Shown: positions 8,553 to 16,595 of the stretch, one piece after another
How positions within the stretch are numbered: position 1 is the stretch's first letter
Layout of the letters: each line of letters opens with the position of its first letter
DNA from: Chitinophagales bacterium
GTDB taxonomy: Bacteria; Bacteroidota; Bacteroidia; Chitinophagales; Saprospiraceae
NCBI GenBank assembly: GCA_013299105.1
Contig: JAAFJY010000006.1
Coordinates: 186,001 to 250,000 of the forward strand
Direction: 5' to 3'
Length of the DNA stretch: 64,000 nt
Program-made: the position numbers and the translations under genes
Notes under the pieces: model-generated
What the model was told of the DNA's origin: nothing
Seen by the model: the letters and a program-made list of their open reading frames with translations, nothing else
The model's database searches: none

Positions 8553-9998
8553 ATGGAAACTATAGCACAACACAGAAAAAACACCAAAATCGTAGCCACC
8601 GTTGGACCTGCCTCCAACAACTACGACTCGCTTTTGGAACTGGCCAAAACGGGGGTCAACGTTTTTCGCCTCAACTTCTCGCACGGAACCCATGAAGACC
8701 ACCTGGCGGTGATCAATCACATCACGTACATCAACGAAAAGTACGGTTTCCATGTGGGCATCCTGGCCGACCTACAAGGCCCTAAATTACGCGTTGGCGA
8801 AATCGAAAACAACGCATTAGAGATCAAACCCGATGACATCCTCACTTTTGTGAATGAAAAATGCGTGGGCAACATGGAGAAAATCTACATGAGCTACGCA
8901 GAGTTTCCTACTGACGTGAAAGTTGGTGAAAAAGTTTTGGTGGATGACGGTAAGATCGTACTGGAAGTAGTGGAAACCAACGAAGTGGATACTGTCAAGC
9001 TCAAGGTCATTTTTGGAGGCATTTTGTCTTCGCGCAAGGGTGTCAACCTGCCGAATACCAAAGTCTCTTTGCCTTCACTAAGTGACAAAGACCTCAACGA
9101 CTTGAATTTCATCCTCACCCAGCCCGTCAACTGGATCGCGTTATCATTTGTACGCTCCTCAAAAGATGTTAAGCAATTGCGTGAATTGATCGACGCCAAA
9201 GGTCATCCTGCCAAGATCATCGCGAAAATAGAAAAGCCTGAAGCCATTGACAAAATAGACAAAATCATCAAGGCATCTAATGGTATCATGGTGGCCCGTG
9301 GCGATTTGGGGATTGAAATGCCCATTGAACAAGTCCCTGCCATTCAGAAAATGATTGTGCAAAAATGTCTCCAACGCGCCCGACCAGTAATTGTGGCTAC
9401 GCAAATGATGGAGAGTATGGTCACCAACCCCTCTCCTACCCGCGCAGAAGCTACCGACGTAGCCAACGCAGTACTGGATGGAGCTGATGCTGTAATGTTG
9501 AGTGGCGAAACCGCATCGGGCAAACACCCGGTAAAAGTGGTGGAATACATGACTAAAATCATCCAGGAAGCCGAAAAAATCTTTCAAATTGGCAGCAGAA
9601 GGCCCTTTATCGCACCCAGCTCAGGTGTATTTCTTTCGGATGTTGTGTGCCTTAGTGCCGTACAAACTGCTGAAGGGGTAAAGGCCAAGGCCATTCTGGG
9701 TATGACCAGCTCAGGGTATACCGCCTTCAAAGTGTCCAGCTATCGTCCTGACAAGGACATCGAAATAATCATTTTTTCGGACAAAATGCACATGTTGTCT
9801 ACCCTAAACCTCGTTTGGGGTGTGCGCTGTTACTACTACGACCGATTCACAACCACCGATGAAACAATCGAGGATGTAATCCAAATCCTGAAAAATGATG
9901 GCCAAATAAAAACTGGCGATATCATCGTGAATACAGGCACCATGCCCCTCAGGTTGCGTAACCTTACCAATATGATGAAGGTGACGACCATTGAATAA
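8553..9998 (+). CDS. pyk: Pyruvate kinase
   Basis: A 481-residue enzyme that converts phosphoenolpyruvate and ADP to pyruvate and ATP, the last step of glycolysis, in the cytoplasm. The N-terminal TKIVATVGPAS strand, GVNVFRLNFSHG, the ADLQGPKLRVG segment, the IIAKIEKPEAI strand carrying the catalytic Lys, and MVARGDLGIEMP metal-binding motif are all present in order, followed by ATQMMESM and the SGETASGKHPV segment. The C-terminal domain near residues 345-480 is shorter than in allosteric enzymes with an extra domain. The ATG at 8553 gives a normal N-terminus. It is monocistronic. Confidence 0.97.
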   Translation: METIAQHRKNTKIVATVGPASNNYDSLLELAKTGVNVFRLNFSHGTHEDHLAVINHITYINEKYGFHVGILADLQGPKLRVGEIENNALEIKPDDILTFVNEKCVGNMEKIYMSYAEFPTDVKVGEKVLVDDGKIVLEVVETNEVDTVKLKVIFGGILSSRKGVNLPNTKVSLPSLSDKDLNDLNFILTQPVNWIALSFVRSSKDVKQLRELIDAKGHPAKIIAKIEKPEAIDKIDKIIKASNGIMVARGDLGIEMPIEQVPAIQKMIVQKCLQRARPVIVATQMMESMVTNPSPTRAEATDVANAVLDGADAVMLSGETASGKHPVKVVEYMTKIIQEAEKIFQIGSRRPFIAPSSGVFLSDVVCLSAVQTAEGVKAKAILGMTSSGYTAFKVSSYRPDKDIEIIIFSDKMHMLSTLNLVWGVRCYYYDRFTTTDETIEDVIQILKNDGQIKTGDIIVNTGTMPLRLRNLTNMMKVTTIE

Positions 9999-10112
9999 TA
10001 AGCTCCAGGCATCCCTTGGTCTATCACTAGTGGTACGAATTACAAATACCCCCTAGGTTCCAGGCAGGCTATTTGGCTTTGTAGCAAGGCGAGAGGAGGG
10101 AAAATAGTGGAC

Positions 10113-10190
10113 TATTTGACCGACGAACAACGAAGCTACGGAGACAAAGAGCCCGTGGAACTTGGGGCAGATTTACAATTTGGACCACTA
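10113..10190 (+). repeat. Dispersed repeat family C, copy 1
   Basis: This segment (TATTTGACCGACGA ... GCTACGGAGACAAAGAGCCCG ... ATTTGGA, listed here as pieces) matches 41567-41650 in the same orientation over about 80 bp. It is non-coding and abuts repeat family B. Its function is unknown. Confidence 0.6.
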
Positions 10191-10480
10191 GACTTTGTGT
10201 GCATTAAATTAAATGGTTAAAACAGGACCTTTTTCACCTGCTTTTCGTTTCGTTTCCAGCCTGTTGCTGGGCCACGAGCTAAAAAAGAAGCCTCAATCAG
10301 TGAGAAAACTCCACTGTTTTAACTCAAAAACCTAAGGGAGCGTAAAAAATAAGGTGGATAGGTTTGGATTTAGTGAAAAAAGATAAACAACTGGATGAAA
10401 GGAAGTTGTGTTCTTTTTTGCTAAACCTCAAAAACAAAGATGTCTATCTTATTTTAGCTCAAATACTAGAGTACATAAAG
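10191..10480 (+). repeat. Dispersed repeat family B, copy 1, interrupted by a family A element
   Basis: Positions 10191-10334 match 33906-34049 in the same order: GACTTT, AATTAA, ACAGG, CTTTTTC.CCTGCTTTTC, GGGC.ACGAGCTAAAAAAG, AAGCCTCAATCAG, AAAACTCC, CTGT and CTCAAAAA.CTA. Homology resumes after the inserted family A copy: 10469-10480 GTACATAAAG matches the sequence directly following the other copy. The whole spacer 9999-10630 therefore consists mainly of repeats C, B and A; 9999-10110 and 10481-10630 show nothing recognisable except a short AT-rich leader before the next gene. Confidence 0.65.
10335..10466 (+). mobile_element. Family A hairpin element (MITE-like), copy 2, nested in repeat B
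   Basis: A 132 bp copy running from AGGGAGCGTAAAAAATAAGG to TTTTAGCTCAAATAC, flanked on both sides by TA (333-334 and 467-468 of this 10 kb block). The matching uninterrupted site is at 34048-34053, where the sequence reads CTAATGTACAT; here it reads CTA, element, CTAGAGTACAT. This is the clearest sign that family A moves and duplicates a TA target. Confidence 0.75.
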
Positions 10481-10630
10481 TCTATTGCTAAGCCAATGGA
10501 TGCCTGATACTATTCCTCTGTCCCCGACGTTACATGCCCTACCAGTAGGCTCCGTTTTGGGTTTTGTGAAAAATAACATACTTTAGCAAACTCAAAAAGA
10601 TCCTGGAGTAAAAACCAAAGCAATCCCTGA

Positions 10631-11638
10631 ATGAAAATAATCATCCCGATGGCTGGTCGTGGCTCCCGTTTGCGACCACAAACCCTGACAGTGCCGAAGC
10701 CCTTGATTCCGATTGCAGGCAAGCCCATTGTGCAGCGGATTGTAGAGGATTTCAATGCATCCTTTCCAAATGCCATCGAGGAAATTGCTTTTGTCATAGG
10801 CGATTTTGGTGCGGCTGTTGAAAAACAATTAGAAGAAATCGCAGCCTTGGTAGGTGCCCGATGCAGCCTTTACCGACAAGAACAACCCCTAGGGCCCGCT
10901 CATGCCATTTGGTGCGCCCGCGAAAGCCTCGATGGAGAATGCTTAGTGGTTTTTGCCGATACCCTTTTTAAAGCAGACTTCCGCTTCGATTTACAAGAAG
11001 ATGGCGTCATTTGGGTGCAAAAAGTAGACAATCCTTCCTCTTTTGGCGTGGTAACAACCGACGCCAATCATTACATCCAAGCCTTTGTCGAAAAACCACA
11101 GGAGTTTGTATCCGACAAAGCCATCGTAGGCATCTACTACTTCCGCGATGGGCAAAATTTCCGCCAGGAAGTCGACTACCTCATCAGCAACAACATCCTC
11201 GACAAGGGTGAATTCCAAATCACTTCGGTGTTGGAGAACATGAAAAACCGGAACACCCGCTTTCGTTCCGCAGAAATTGATGAGTGGTTGGATTGTGGCA
11301 ACAAAGACAATGTTTTGCTCACCAATCGTCGCATGTTGGAATTAAAGTCAGGCGTCGAAAACTTGATCGACCCCAGTGTTCGCACTGAAAATGCCATCAT
11401 CATTCCACCTTGTTACATCGGTCCGGATACGTTTATCAGCAATTCGGTCATTGGCCCATTTGTTTCTATTGGAGCCAATTGCCAAGTAGAACATGCCATT
11501 ATTCAAGATAGCTTGGTGCAAAACGACTCCACACTGCGCAAAGTCATGTTCAGTAATTCCATGATTGGCAACCAAGCCCAATGCCAAGGCCGACTGCAAG
11601 AATGGAGCATTGGGGACTTTACGGTAGCCCAGCAGTAG
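10631..11638 (+). CDS. Sugar-phosphate nucleotidyltransferase with left-handed beta-helix tail
   Basis: A 335-residue cytoplasmic protein. The N-terminus MKIIIPMAGRGSRLRP followed by PKPLIPIAGKP is the nucleotide-binding signature of NDP-sugar pyrophosphorylases (GxGxR ... PKP). Residues 1-235 form the transferase domain, with VFADTLF as the metal-binding strand and ALVEKP-like FVEKPQEF. Residues 255-325 show the hexapeptide pattern of a left-handed beta-helix (IIPPCYIGPDTFI, SVIGPFVSIGANC). The enzyme joins a sugar-1-phosphate to a nucleoside triphosphate with release of pyrophosphate, supplying envelope or capsule sugars. The exact sugar and nucleotide cannot be told. No sugar operon lies next to it. 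Confidence 0.88.
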   Translation: MKIIIPMAGRGSRLRPQTLTVPKPLIPIAGKPIVQRIVEDFNASFPNAIEEIAFVIGDFGAAVEKQLEEIAALVGARCSLYRQEQPLGPAHAIWCARESLDGECLVVFADTLFKADFRFDLQEDGVIWVQKVDNPSSFGVVTTDANHYIQAFVEKPQEFVSDKAIVGIYYFRDGQNFRQEVDYLISNNILDKGEFQITSVLENMKNRNTRFRSAEIDEWLDCGNKDNVLLTNRRMLELKSGVENLIDPSVRTENAIIIPPCYIGPDTFISNSVIGPFVSIGANCQVEHAIIQDSLVQNDSTLRKVMFSNSMIGNQAQCQGRLQEWSIGDFTVAQQ

Positions 11639-11649
11639 CGACAGGCCCT

Positions 11650-12240
11650 TCAGCCCAAATCCAAATCTGTTTTTTCGTACCTGAAGCTATCGGCCTTGAG
11701 TGCTCGTTTCAGTTCCCAACAACGGCGTGCCTCCATGATGCTTTTATCGGGATTATCAGCAAAAAAATCGCGCAGGTATTGGTTGTACAAATAACTGGCC
11801 GGCAGCGCTGCTTTCTGGAGTGGATCTTGCTTTCTCAATTCATTGATCCTTTTCCATTCTGCTATAGCATCGCCAAGGGTAATGCCCACATTGGCCTTGA
11901 TCCAATTGGTAAATGCAATGCTGAAACGAAAATCCGGCCCGCACTGGGCTTCAAAAAAACGCCTCACATTGGCTCCGCTTTTGTAATTATCGGTCACTAC
12001 CGTGTCTAAGCCTAATTTTTCATTGGTCCAATCAAATTTGGACTGCGGATATTGGTATTTCTTGTGGTCCTTGATTTCAGCACCGTCCAAAATGGCTGCT
12101 AGGCGCTCCATTACTTCTACCTTGGAGCCGAAATAGTTGACTCCCAGTTTTTTGCAGCGCATCACCAGCTCTTCTTTAAGCCAATACCACTTTTTCAATT
12201 CTTTACCAGAGCTTATGTTTTCGATTTTGGGCCTAGACAT
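11650..12240 (-). CDS. SAP-like / DUF6434 domain protein
   Basis: A 196-residue protein. Residues 10-52 (KELKKWYWLKEELVMRCKKLG ... GSKVEVMERL, listed in two parts) have the helix-turn-helix pattern of a SAP motif, which in other proteins binds DNA. The C-terminal part contains FDWTNEKLGLDTVVTDNYKS and VRRFFEAQCGPDFRFS, which match the DUF6434 pattern as I remember it. No enzymatic residues are evident. Its start codon is 2 bp downstream of the stop region of the glucanase gene on the same strand but reads first in transcription order after it, so the two are probably one transcript. Role unknown; DNA or chromatin association is a guess from the SAP motif. Confidence 0.75.
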   Translation of the reverse strand: MSRPKIENISSGKELKKWYWLKEELVMRCKKLGVNYFGSKVEVMERLAAILDGAEIKDHKKYQYPQSKFDWTNEKLGLDTVVTDNYKSGANVRRFFEAQCGPDFRFSIAFTNWIKANVGITLGDAIAEWKRINELRKQDPLQKAALPASYLYNQYLRDFFADNPDKSIMEARRCWELKRALKADSFRYEKTDLDLG

Positions 12241-12242
12241 GG

Positions 12243-13823
12243 TTAACGCAGTCCGATTTTAATTTTTGCAATGGTGGTTCCGTTTTCTATGGTTGCGGTA
12301 TAGTCGCCCCAGCCAGCCATAAAAGGCAGTTGCTGGGGCCCTGAAGGCAGTTTTTTGCCTTCACTCAGTACCGTGATTTTACCATTTTGATCACTCAGGT
12401 AAATTTTAGGGCTACCTGCTTCGGCCAGGTAAAAATCCAGGATGTATTGCCCCGCATCGGGGTGTTTCATCAAGTGCACCAAGCCACTTTTCACTTCTGG
12501 AGTGTATTGGTAAAAACCAGTCTTGTATTGAGGCTTGTTGATCCCCATTTTGCGCAGGCCCATTTGCAGCTCACTGATGTTTTCACCTAATTTCCACAAC
12601 AAACCGGATCGGTAATTTTCAATCATCACCACGATGGGCCCTTGGTCGATGGCCAGGTATTGATTGGAGTACCAATTTTCAGCTGCGTTATAGCTGTCGT
12701 AAAAACCCATCGGCCCAAACAAGCGGTTGCCCTGTATCCGGTACAGGTACATCAAAGCCTGGAAAGAATAATAAGGTGTATACGGAAACGAAGACAAAGC
12801 CGCCGAGGGTGTAATGGTTCCATTGTCTTCGGTAGGCTGGTGAGCACCATAAAACTGGTGGTTATCGCTGGCGGTCAGGCCCCAGTTTTGTTCCGAATAA
12901 CGATAAGATCGCGGTGCTCGCTCCAGACAATGGGCCCGATTGATGAGGGTATGGATGGTATTGAGTTGCCAGTAATTGACAGCCTCGTCCTGCATTTGGC
13001 GCGGATCCAAGCTGAGGTAAGAATAGTGGGCAAAAAACAAAGGTCCGCCCCAATCAAAGCCGATGGGCAATTTATACCCCGCAAAGTCTTTGCCGTTGAG
13101 ATAATGCCATGCTTCGTGTTTTTTCCAGGTATCCTCGTACACTTTTTTGCTGATGGGGTGGGTAGGCGAGCCCATTGCCAGGATGTAGGTGATCAGGCAT
13201 TCGTTGTAGCCGCCGATTGGGTGGTTCATTTTCCATTCGTACTGTGGCGACCAGTGCCAGTGTAGTTTATCGTTGTGCACGTACCAGTCCCATTCCACCG
13301 TTTCCCACAAGCGGGTGATCCTTTGGCGCAGCTCTACTTCGGCCTTGCCAGGGCCATCAAAATAAGCACGGGCGACCAGCAAACCATTGACGAGGTAAGC
13401 GGTTTCAACCAAATCTCCCCCGTTGTCGTGTTGGCTAAAAGGCACAACTTTGCCCGTGTTTCCATCCAACCAATGCGACCAGGCACCATGAAAACGATCG
13501 GCTTTTTCTAAAAAACGGGTCATTTTCAGCAAGCGCTCCACAGCCGCCGCCCTTGTAATCCACTTGCGGTAAACCCCAGTCACAATTGCCATGACCCCAA
13601 ACCCAGTACCCCCGCTGGTGCACACATTGGGCGTAGCATTCCGTTCCGGGATCATACCCGATGCAGGGTGAGCAAAGTCCCAAAAATATTTAAAGGTGTG
13701 CTGTTGAACCACAGTGATGTACTCCCCCTGCTCAGTGGGTACGCTGTATGGTGCGGTGCTTTGGGCTTTAACAAAAAAACAAGTTCCCAAAGCCCATACT
13801 AGGAAAAAACAATAGCTTCGCAT
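12243..13823 (-). CDS. Secreted glucoamylase-family protein, probable GH144 beta-1,2-glucanase
   Basis: A 526-residue protein read from the ATG at 13823, which gives a signal peptide ending near FFVKAQ; 10 more in-frame residues upstream are possible. The body matches the PF10091 glycoamylase fold: FKYFWDFAHPASGMIPER, TSGGTGFGVMAI, GDLVETAYLVNGLL, WSPQYEWKMNHPIGGYNECL, and a C-terminal PIVVMIENYRSGLLWKL. Characterised members from Chitinophaga are endo-beta-1,2-glucanases (GH144), so a role in degrading beta-1,2-glucan in the periplasm or outside the cell is likely but inferred. The acidic residues in the NECL and EDNGTITP segments are candidate catalytic sites. It is divergent from the GNAT gene at 13893. 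Confidence 0.85.
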   Translation of the reverse strand: MRSYCFFLVWALGTCFFVKAQSTAPYSVPTEQGEYITVVQQHTFKYFWDFAHPASGMIPERNATPNVCTSGGTGFGVMAIVTGVYRKWITRAAAVERLLKMTRFLEKADRFHGAWSHWLDGNTGKVVPFSQHDNGGDLVETAYLVNGLLVARAYFDGPGKAEVELRQRITRLWETVEWDWYVHNDKLHWHWSPQYEWKMNHPIGGYNECLITYILAMGSPTHPISKKVYEDTWKKHEAWHYLNGKDFAGYKLPIGFDWGGPLFFAHYSYLSLDPRQMQDEAVNYWQLNTIHTLINRAHCLERAPRSYRYSEQNWGLTASDNHQFYGAHQPTEDNGTITPSAALSSFPYTPYYSFQALMYLYRIQGNRLFGPMGFYDSYNAAENWYSNQYLAIDQGPIVVMIENYRSGLLWKLGENISELQMGLRKMGINKPQYKTGFYQYTPEVKSGLVHLMKHPDAGQYILDFYLAEAGSPKIYLSDQNGKITVLSEGKKLPSGPQQLPFMAGWGDYTATIENGTTIAKIKIGLR

Positions 13824-13868
13824 CAAAAGGCTTTTGCTTGCAATATAAAACAAAATGCTTTACTTGTT

Positions 13869-13876
13869 TATTTTTG
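13869..13876 (+). promoter_or_regulatory. Candidate -7 box of the GNAT gene
   Basis: TATTTTTG matches TAnnTTTG and lies 16 bp before the ATG at 13893 in the short gap between two divergent genes. No -33 element at good spacing was seen. Confidence 0.35.
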
Positions 13877-13892
13877 GTAAAAATTATCTGCA

Positions 13893-14327
13893 ATGAATTT
13901 TCAAATTCGCGAAGGTAGCATAGCCGAAGCCGTATGGATCAGCCAGCATATCCCCGAATTTTTTCAGCCGTACCAAGCTGAAGAGTACGAGCGCCGCTTT
14001 GCTCAAGCACCCTTTTTATTGCTGGTTGCCGAGTGTGATGGCGAGCTAGCAGGTTTCAAAGCCGGGTATGCCCTCAACGAGCAGCTCTTCTACTCCTGGA
14101 TGGGGGCCGTGCGGGCCGAATACCGAACGCAAGGCATTGCCCAATCCCTGGCCGATGCCCAAGAAACCTGGGCCCGTGAAAAAGGCTATCGCCGCATTCG
14201 TTTCAAAACCCGCAACCGCCTGAAGGCCATGTTGCATTTTGCGCTGGGCAATGGCTTCAATATCGTCGCAGTCGAGCCGAGAGAAGAAGTGGGCGAAAAC
14301 CGGATTTTGCTAGAGAAAGAGTTTTAA
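13893..14327 (+). CDS. GNAT family N-acetyltransferase
   Basis: A 144-residue protein with the GNAT core: FLLLVAECDGELAGFKAGY as strand beta3-4, MGAVRAEYRTQGIAQSL with the R-x-x-G-x-A acetyl-CoA loop, and an IRFKTRNRLKAMLHFALGNG segment in place of the usual N-x-x-A-x-x-x-Y motif. It probably transfers an acetyl group to an unknown amine. It is divergently placed 69 bp from the glucanase gene. Confidence 0.85.
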   Translation: MNFQIREGSIAEAVWISQHIPEFFQPYQAEEYERRFAQAPFLLLVAECDGELAGFKAGYALNEQLFYSWMGAVRAEYRTQGIAQSLADAQETWAREKGYRRIRFKTRNRLKAMLHFALGNGFNIVAVEPREEVGENRILLEKEF

Positions 14328-14448
14328 AAGTTGATCCATCAACAACGCAGTGGAATGCAATCCATCTATCAGCCATTCTTTTCCGTCTATTTTTTCACCT
14401 TGATCTGTATTTAATCCCGATCTTCCCCCTATCAGTCCTAACATTAGT

Positions 14449-15873
14449 ATGAACAAACTGCTGTCCTCCTTTCTGCTCTTCTTTGCAGTTGCCTTGCTGT
14501 TGCGAGTTCTCTCCTTTTTCAACAGCGTTTTCGACCACGACGAGAGCACCTACATCGTTATTGCCGACAATCTTTTGAAGGGCCATACTTACCTGCGTGA
14601 AAGCATTGACGTCAAACCTGTGGGCATTTTCCTCATCTATGCGGCGTGGATGAAGCTGTTGGGAGGCAGCATTGTGGGTTTGCGTATCTTGGCTACTTGC
14701 TTCATTGCCTTGACTGCGACTTGTTTGCATTGGGCAAAAAAAGCGGAAAGGCACTCCAATAGGGTCGGCATTGCCGCTGGCTTGAGTTATGTAATCATGT
14801 GCTCCATGTTCTTGTTTTATGGCCTCAGCCCCAATACTGAGTTGTTTTATGTGGCCTTCACCTCAGTAGCTTTGGTATTGATTCTACAATACCCCCTGGC
14901 CTATTTACCATATGGCATTATGGGTCTCTTTCTGGGCATGGGCTTTGTGGTCAAGTACACGGTTGCTTTCGATGCCCTGGCCTTGGGCTTGTTCGTCGGG
15001 TATTGGCATTGGCAAAATCGACAAAATTACCTTCATTTACTGGGGCGTTGGACATTGCTGTTCGGTGGGTTCATGGTTCCCTTGCTCTTGGTGTATTTTT
15101 GGTACGAACAAAGGGGCATGGGCGCACAACTGCTCGAGCACACGTTTGGTTTAAGCAAGGCTTATGCCGCCTATTCCAATAATAGCATCAGCGGACGACT
15201 GATTTTTTTTCTGGACTATTTTCTGCGCTTTTTACCTTTGAATATAGCTTTCGTCTTGATTGTCCTGCGTGGCCCAAAACTGCATTCGCGGGTTTTGGGC
15301 GTCATTTGGGCCTTAGGCGTTTTAGTGGCCATTGGCTTGCAAGGCAACGCTTTTGGGCATTACATGATTCAGTTGATGTTGCCTGTGTGTTATTTAGGCA
15401 GTGAATTTTTCAGCCCTGATTTTGAAAAACCACAATGGATTCAGCGCGTTTTTAAACCCAAAGTGGCCTGGTCAGCGCTGGGTTTGCTTGTGGTGACCAG
15501 CTTAGTTTTGCAAAAAAGAGACTGTTTTGACAAGCCCGATTTTCCTAAACAGGTAGCACAATACTTAGGAGAGCGGCTTCAAGCCCAAGACCGTATTTTT
15601 CTTGGTAATTTCCACCACATTGCTTACCACCTTTTGGGCCAAACCTCTCCTACTCCTTACGTGCACCGATCATTGTTGTGGGAAAAAAGGCACCAAGCGG
15701 TGTTGAAAATCGACCTGCCGAAGGAATTGCAAAAAATCGAGGCGCTCAAACCCCGCTTTGTGGTTTTTCAAAAACCTGTTCCATCACATCCAGCTTTGAC
15801 AAATTTTATGAACTCGTATCGGGAAATAAAAACCTGGGATGAGGGAGAAATCACAGCTTATGAACGGAAGTGA
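14449..15873 (+). CDS. GT39-type membrane glycosyltransferase (PMT/ArnT-like)
   Basis: A 474-residue polytopic protein with 10 or more hydrophobic helices. The first periplasmic loop after TM1 holds FDHDESTYI, the acidic motif typical of the GT39/PMT_2 superfamily, followed by a VKPVGIFLIYAAW helix. Family members transfer a sugar from a polyprenyl-phosphate donor to protein or lipid A on the outer face of the inner membrane. The C-terminal 90 residues form a soluble domain. No partner glycosylation genes are adjacent, so donor and acceptor remain unknown. Confidence 0.8.
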   Translation: MNKLLSSFLLFFAVALLLRVLSFFNSVFDHDESTYIVIADNLLKGHTYLRESIDVKPVGIFLIYAAWMKLLGGSIVGLRILATCFIALTATCLHWAKKAERHSNRVGIAAGLSYVIMCSMFLFYGLSPNTELFYVAFTSVALVLILQYPLAYLPYGIMGLFLGMGFVVKYTVAFDALALGLFVGYWHWQNRQNYLHLLGRWTLLFGGFMVPLLLVYFWYEQRGMGAQLLEHTFGLSKAYAAYSNNSISGRLIFFLDYFLRFLPLNIAFVLIVLRGPKLHSRVLGVIWALGVLVAIGLQGNAFGHYMIQLMLPVCYLGSEFFSPDFEKPQWIQRVFKPKVAWSALGLLVVTSLVLQKRDCFDKPDFPKQVAQYLGERLQAQDRIFLGNFHHIAYHLLGQTSPTPYVHRSLLWEKRHQAVLKIDLPKELQKIEALKPRFVVFQKPVPSHPALTNFMNSYREIKTWDEGEITAYERK

Positions 15874-15924
15874 GGTACTTGGGTCACTGATCAGTGCTTG
15901 GGACTACTGAAGAAATATCTTGTA

Positions 15925-16051
15925 AGGACGCGTAAAAAAATAAGGTGAATGAATTTGGCTTTAGTAAAAAAAACAACTGGCTGAAAGGATTTGTGTTCTT
16001 TTTTTGCTAAACCTCAAAACAAATTGGTGTAGTTTATTTCAGCTCAAATAT
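15925..16051 (+). mobile_element. Family A hairpin element (MITE-like), copy 3
   Basis: A 127 bp, more diverged copy from AGGACGCGTAAAAAAATAAGG to TTATTTCAGCTCAAATAT. The left flank is TA; the right flank is TG. It abuts the family D repeat directly. Confidence 0.6.
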
Positions 16052-16053
16052 TG

Positions 16054-16281
16054 GAAACTTCGGAAAAGTTTTTGAAGCTGTGAATTTTTGTAATTTTTAT
16101 AGTGAGTGGCGTTTATGACCGCGAAGCGGGCCGATTCTGAAAATTCTTTCAAATTCTGGTTTAGCCAAAATTGGGTCAATGTCATGCAAGTAATTCTGTA
16201 ATTCTGTAATTCTGCAAATTCTGGTTTAGACAAAAAAATCCACGCTTAATTGTTGAGACCACTTTTCTCCGAAGTTTTCAG
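16054..16281 (+). repeat. Dispersed repeat family D, copy 1
   Basis: About 228 bp shared with 58084-58303 (inverted) and 53138-53315. The ends, GAAACTTCGGA and CTCCGAAGTTTTCAG, are inverted relative to each other. Inside are GACCGCGAAGCGGGCC, TTCTTTCAAATTCTGG, a GTCATGCAA segment and three tandem AATTCTGT-type units. No frame is open across it. Confidence 0.65.
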
Positions 16282-16595
16282 CAAATACTAAGAATTAGCA
16301 AATGCTTTGCCTCAGTGCCTGAGGCTGTTTTTGCCTGAGGATCACCATGAGTTTGGGTGTGATGGTCTTCATTGCCAGTTTTGAAGACCCCGCTCCACAC
16401 CCAAACTTTCATACCCACTCTTGCGAATTCCCAATGTGGTTTTGTACAAGAAGTTGACTCCTGTTGTGCTCAACATCTTTAAAAAGTGGGGTAATCCTCT
16501 GAGATCGAGGCTAAATTCAATGAATTTTCCTAAAATATAGCATCAAGTTTGATGGGCTACCTAATATTTGGATAGCATTATTTCTTGAACTCTTG
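16282..16595. other. Spacer upstream-end of nadE, partly repeat debris
   Basis: Positions about 16340-16440 (GTTTGGGTGTG, CCACACCCAAACTTTC, CTTGCGAATT) look like a degraded member of repeat family E. The rest contains no supported gene, RNA or terminator. Confidence 0.4.
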
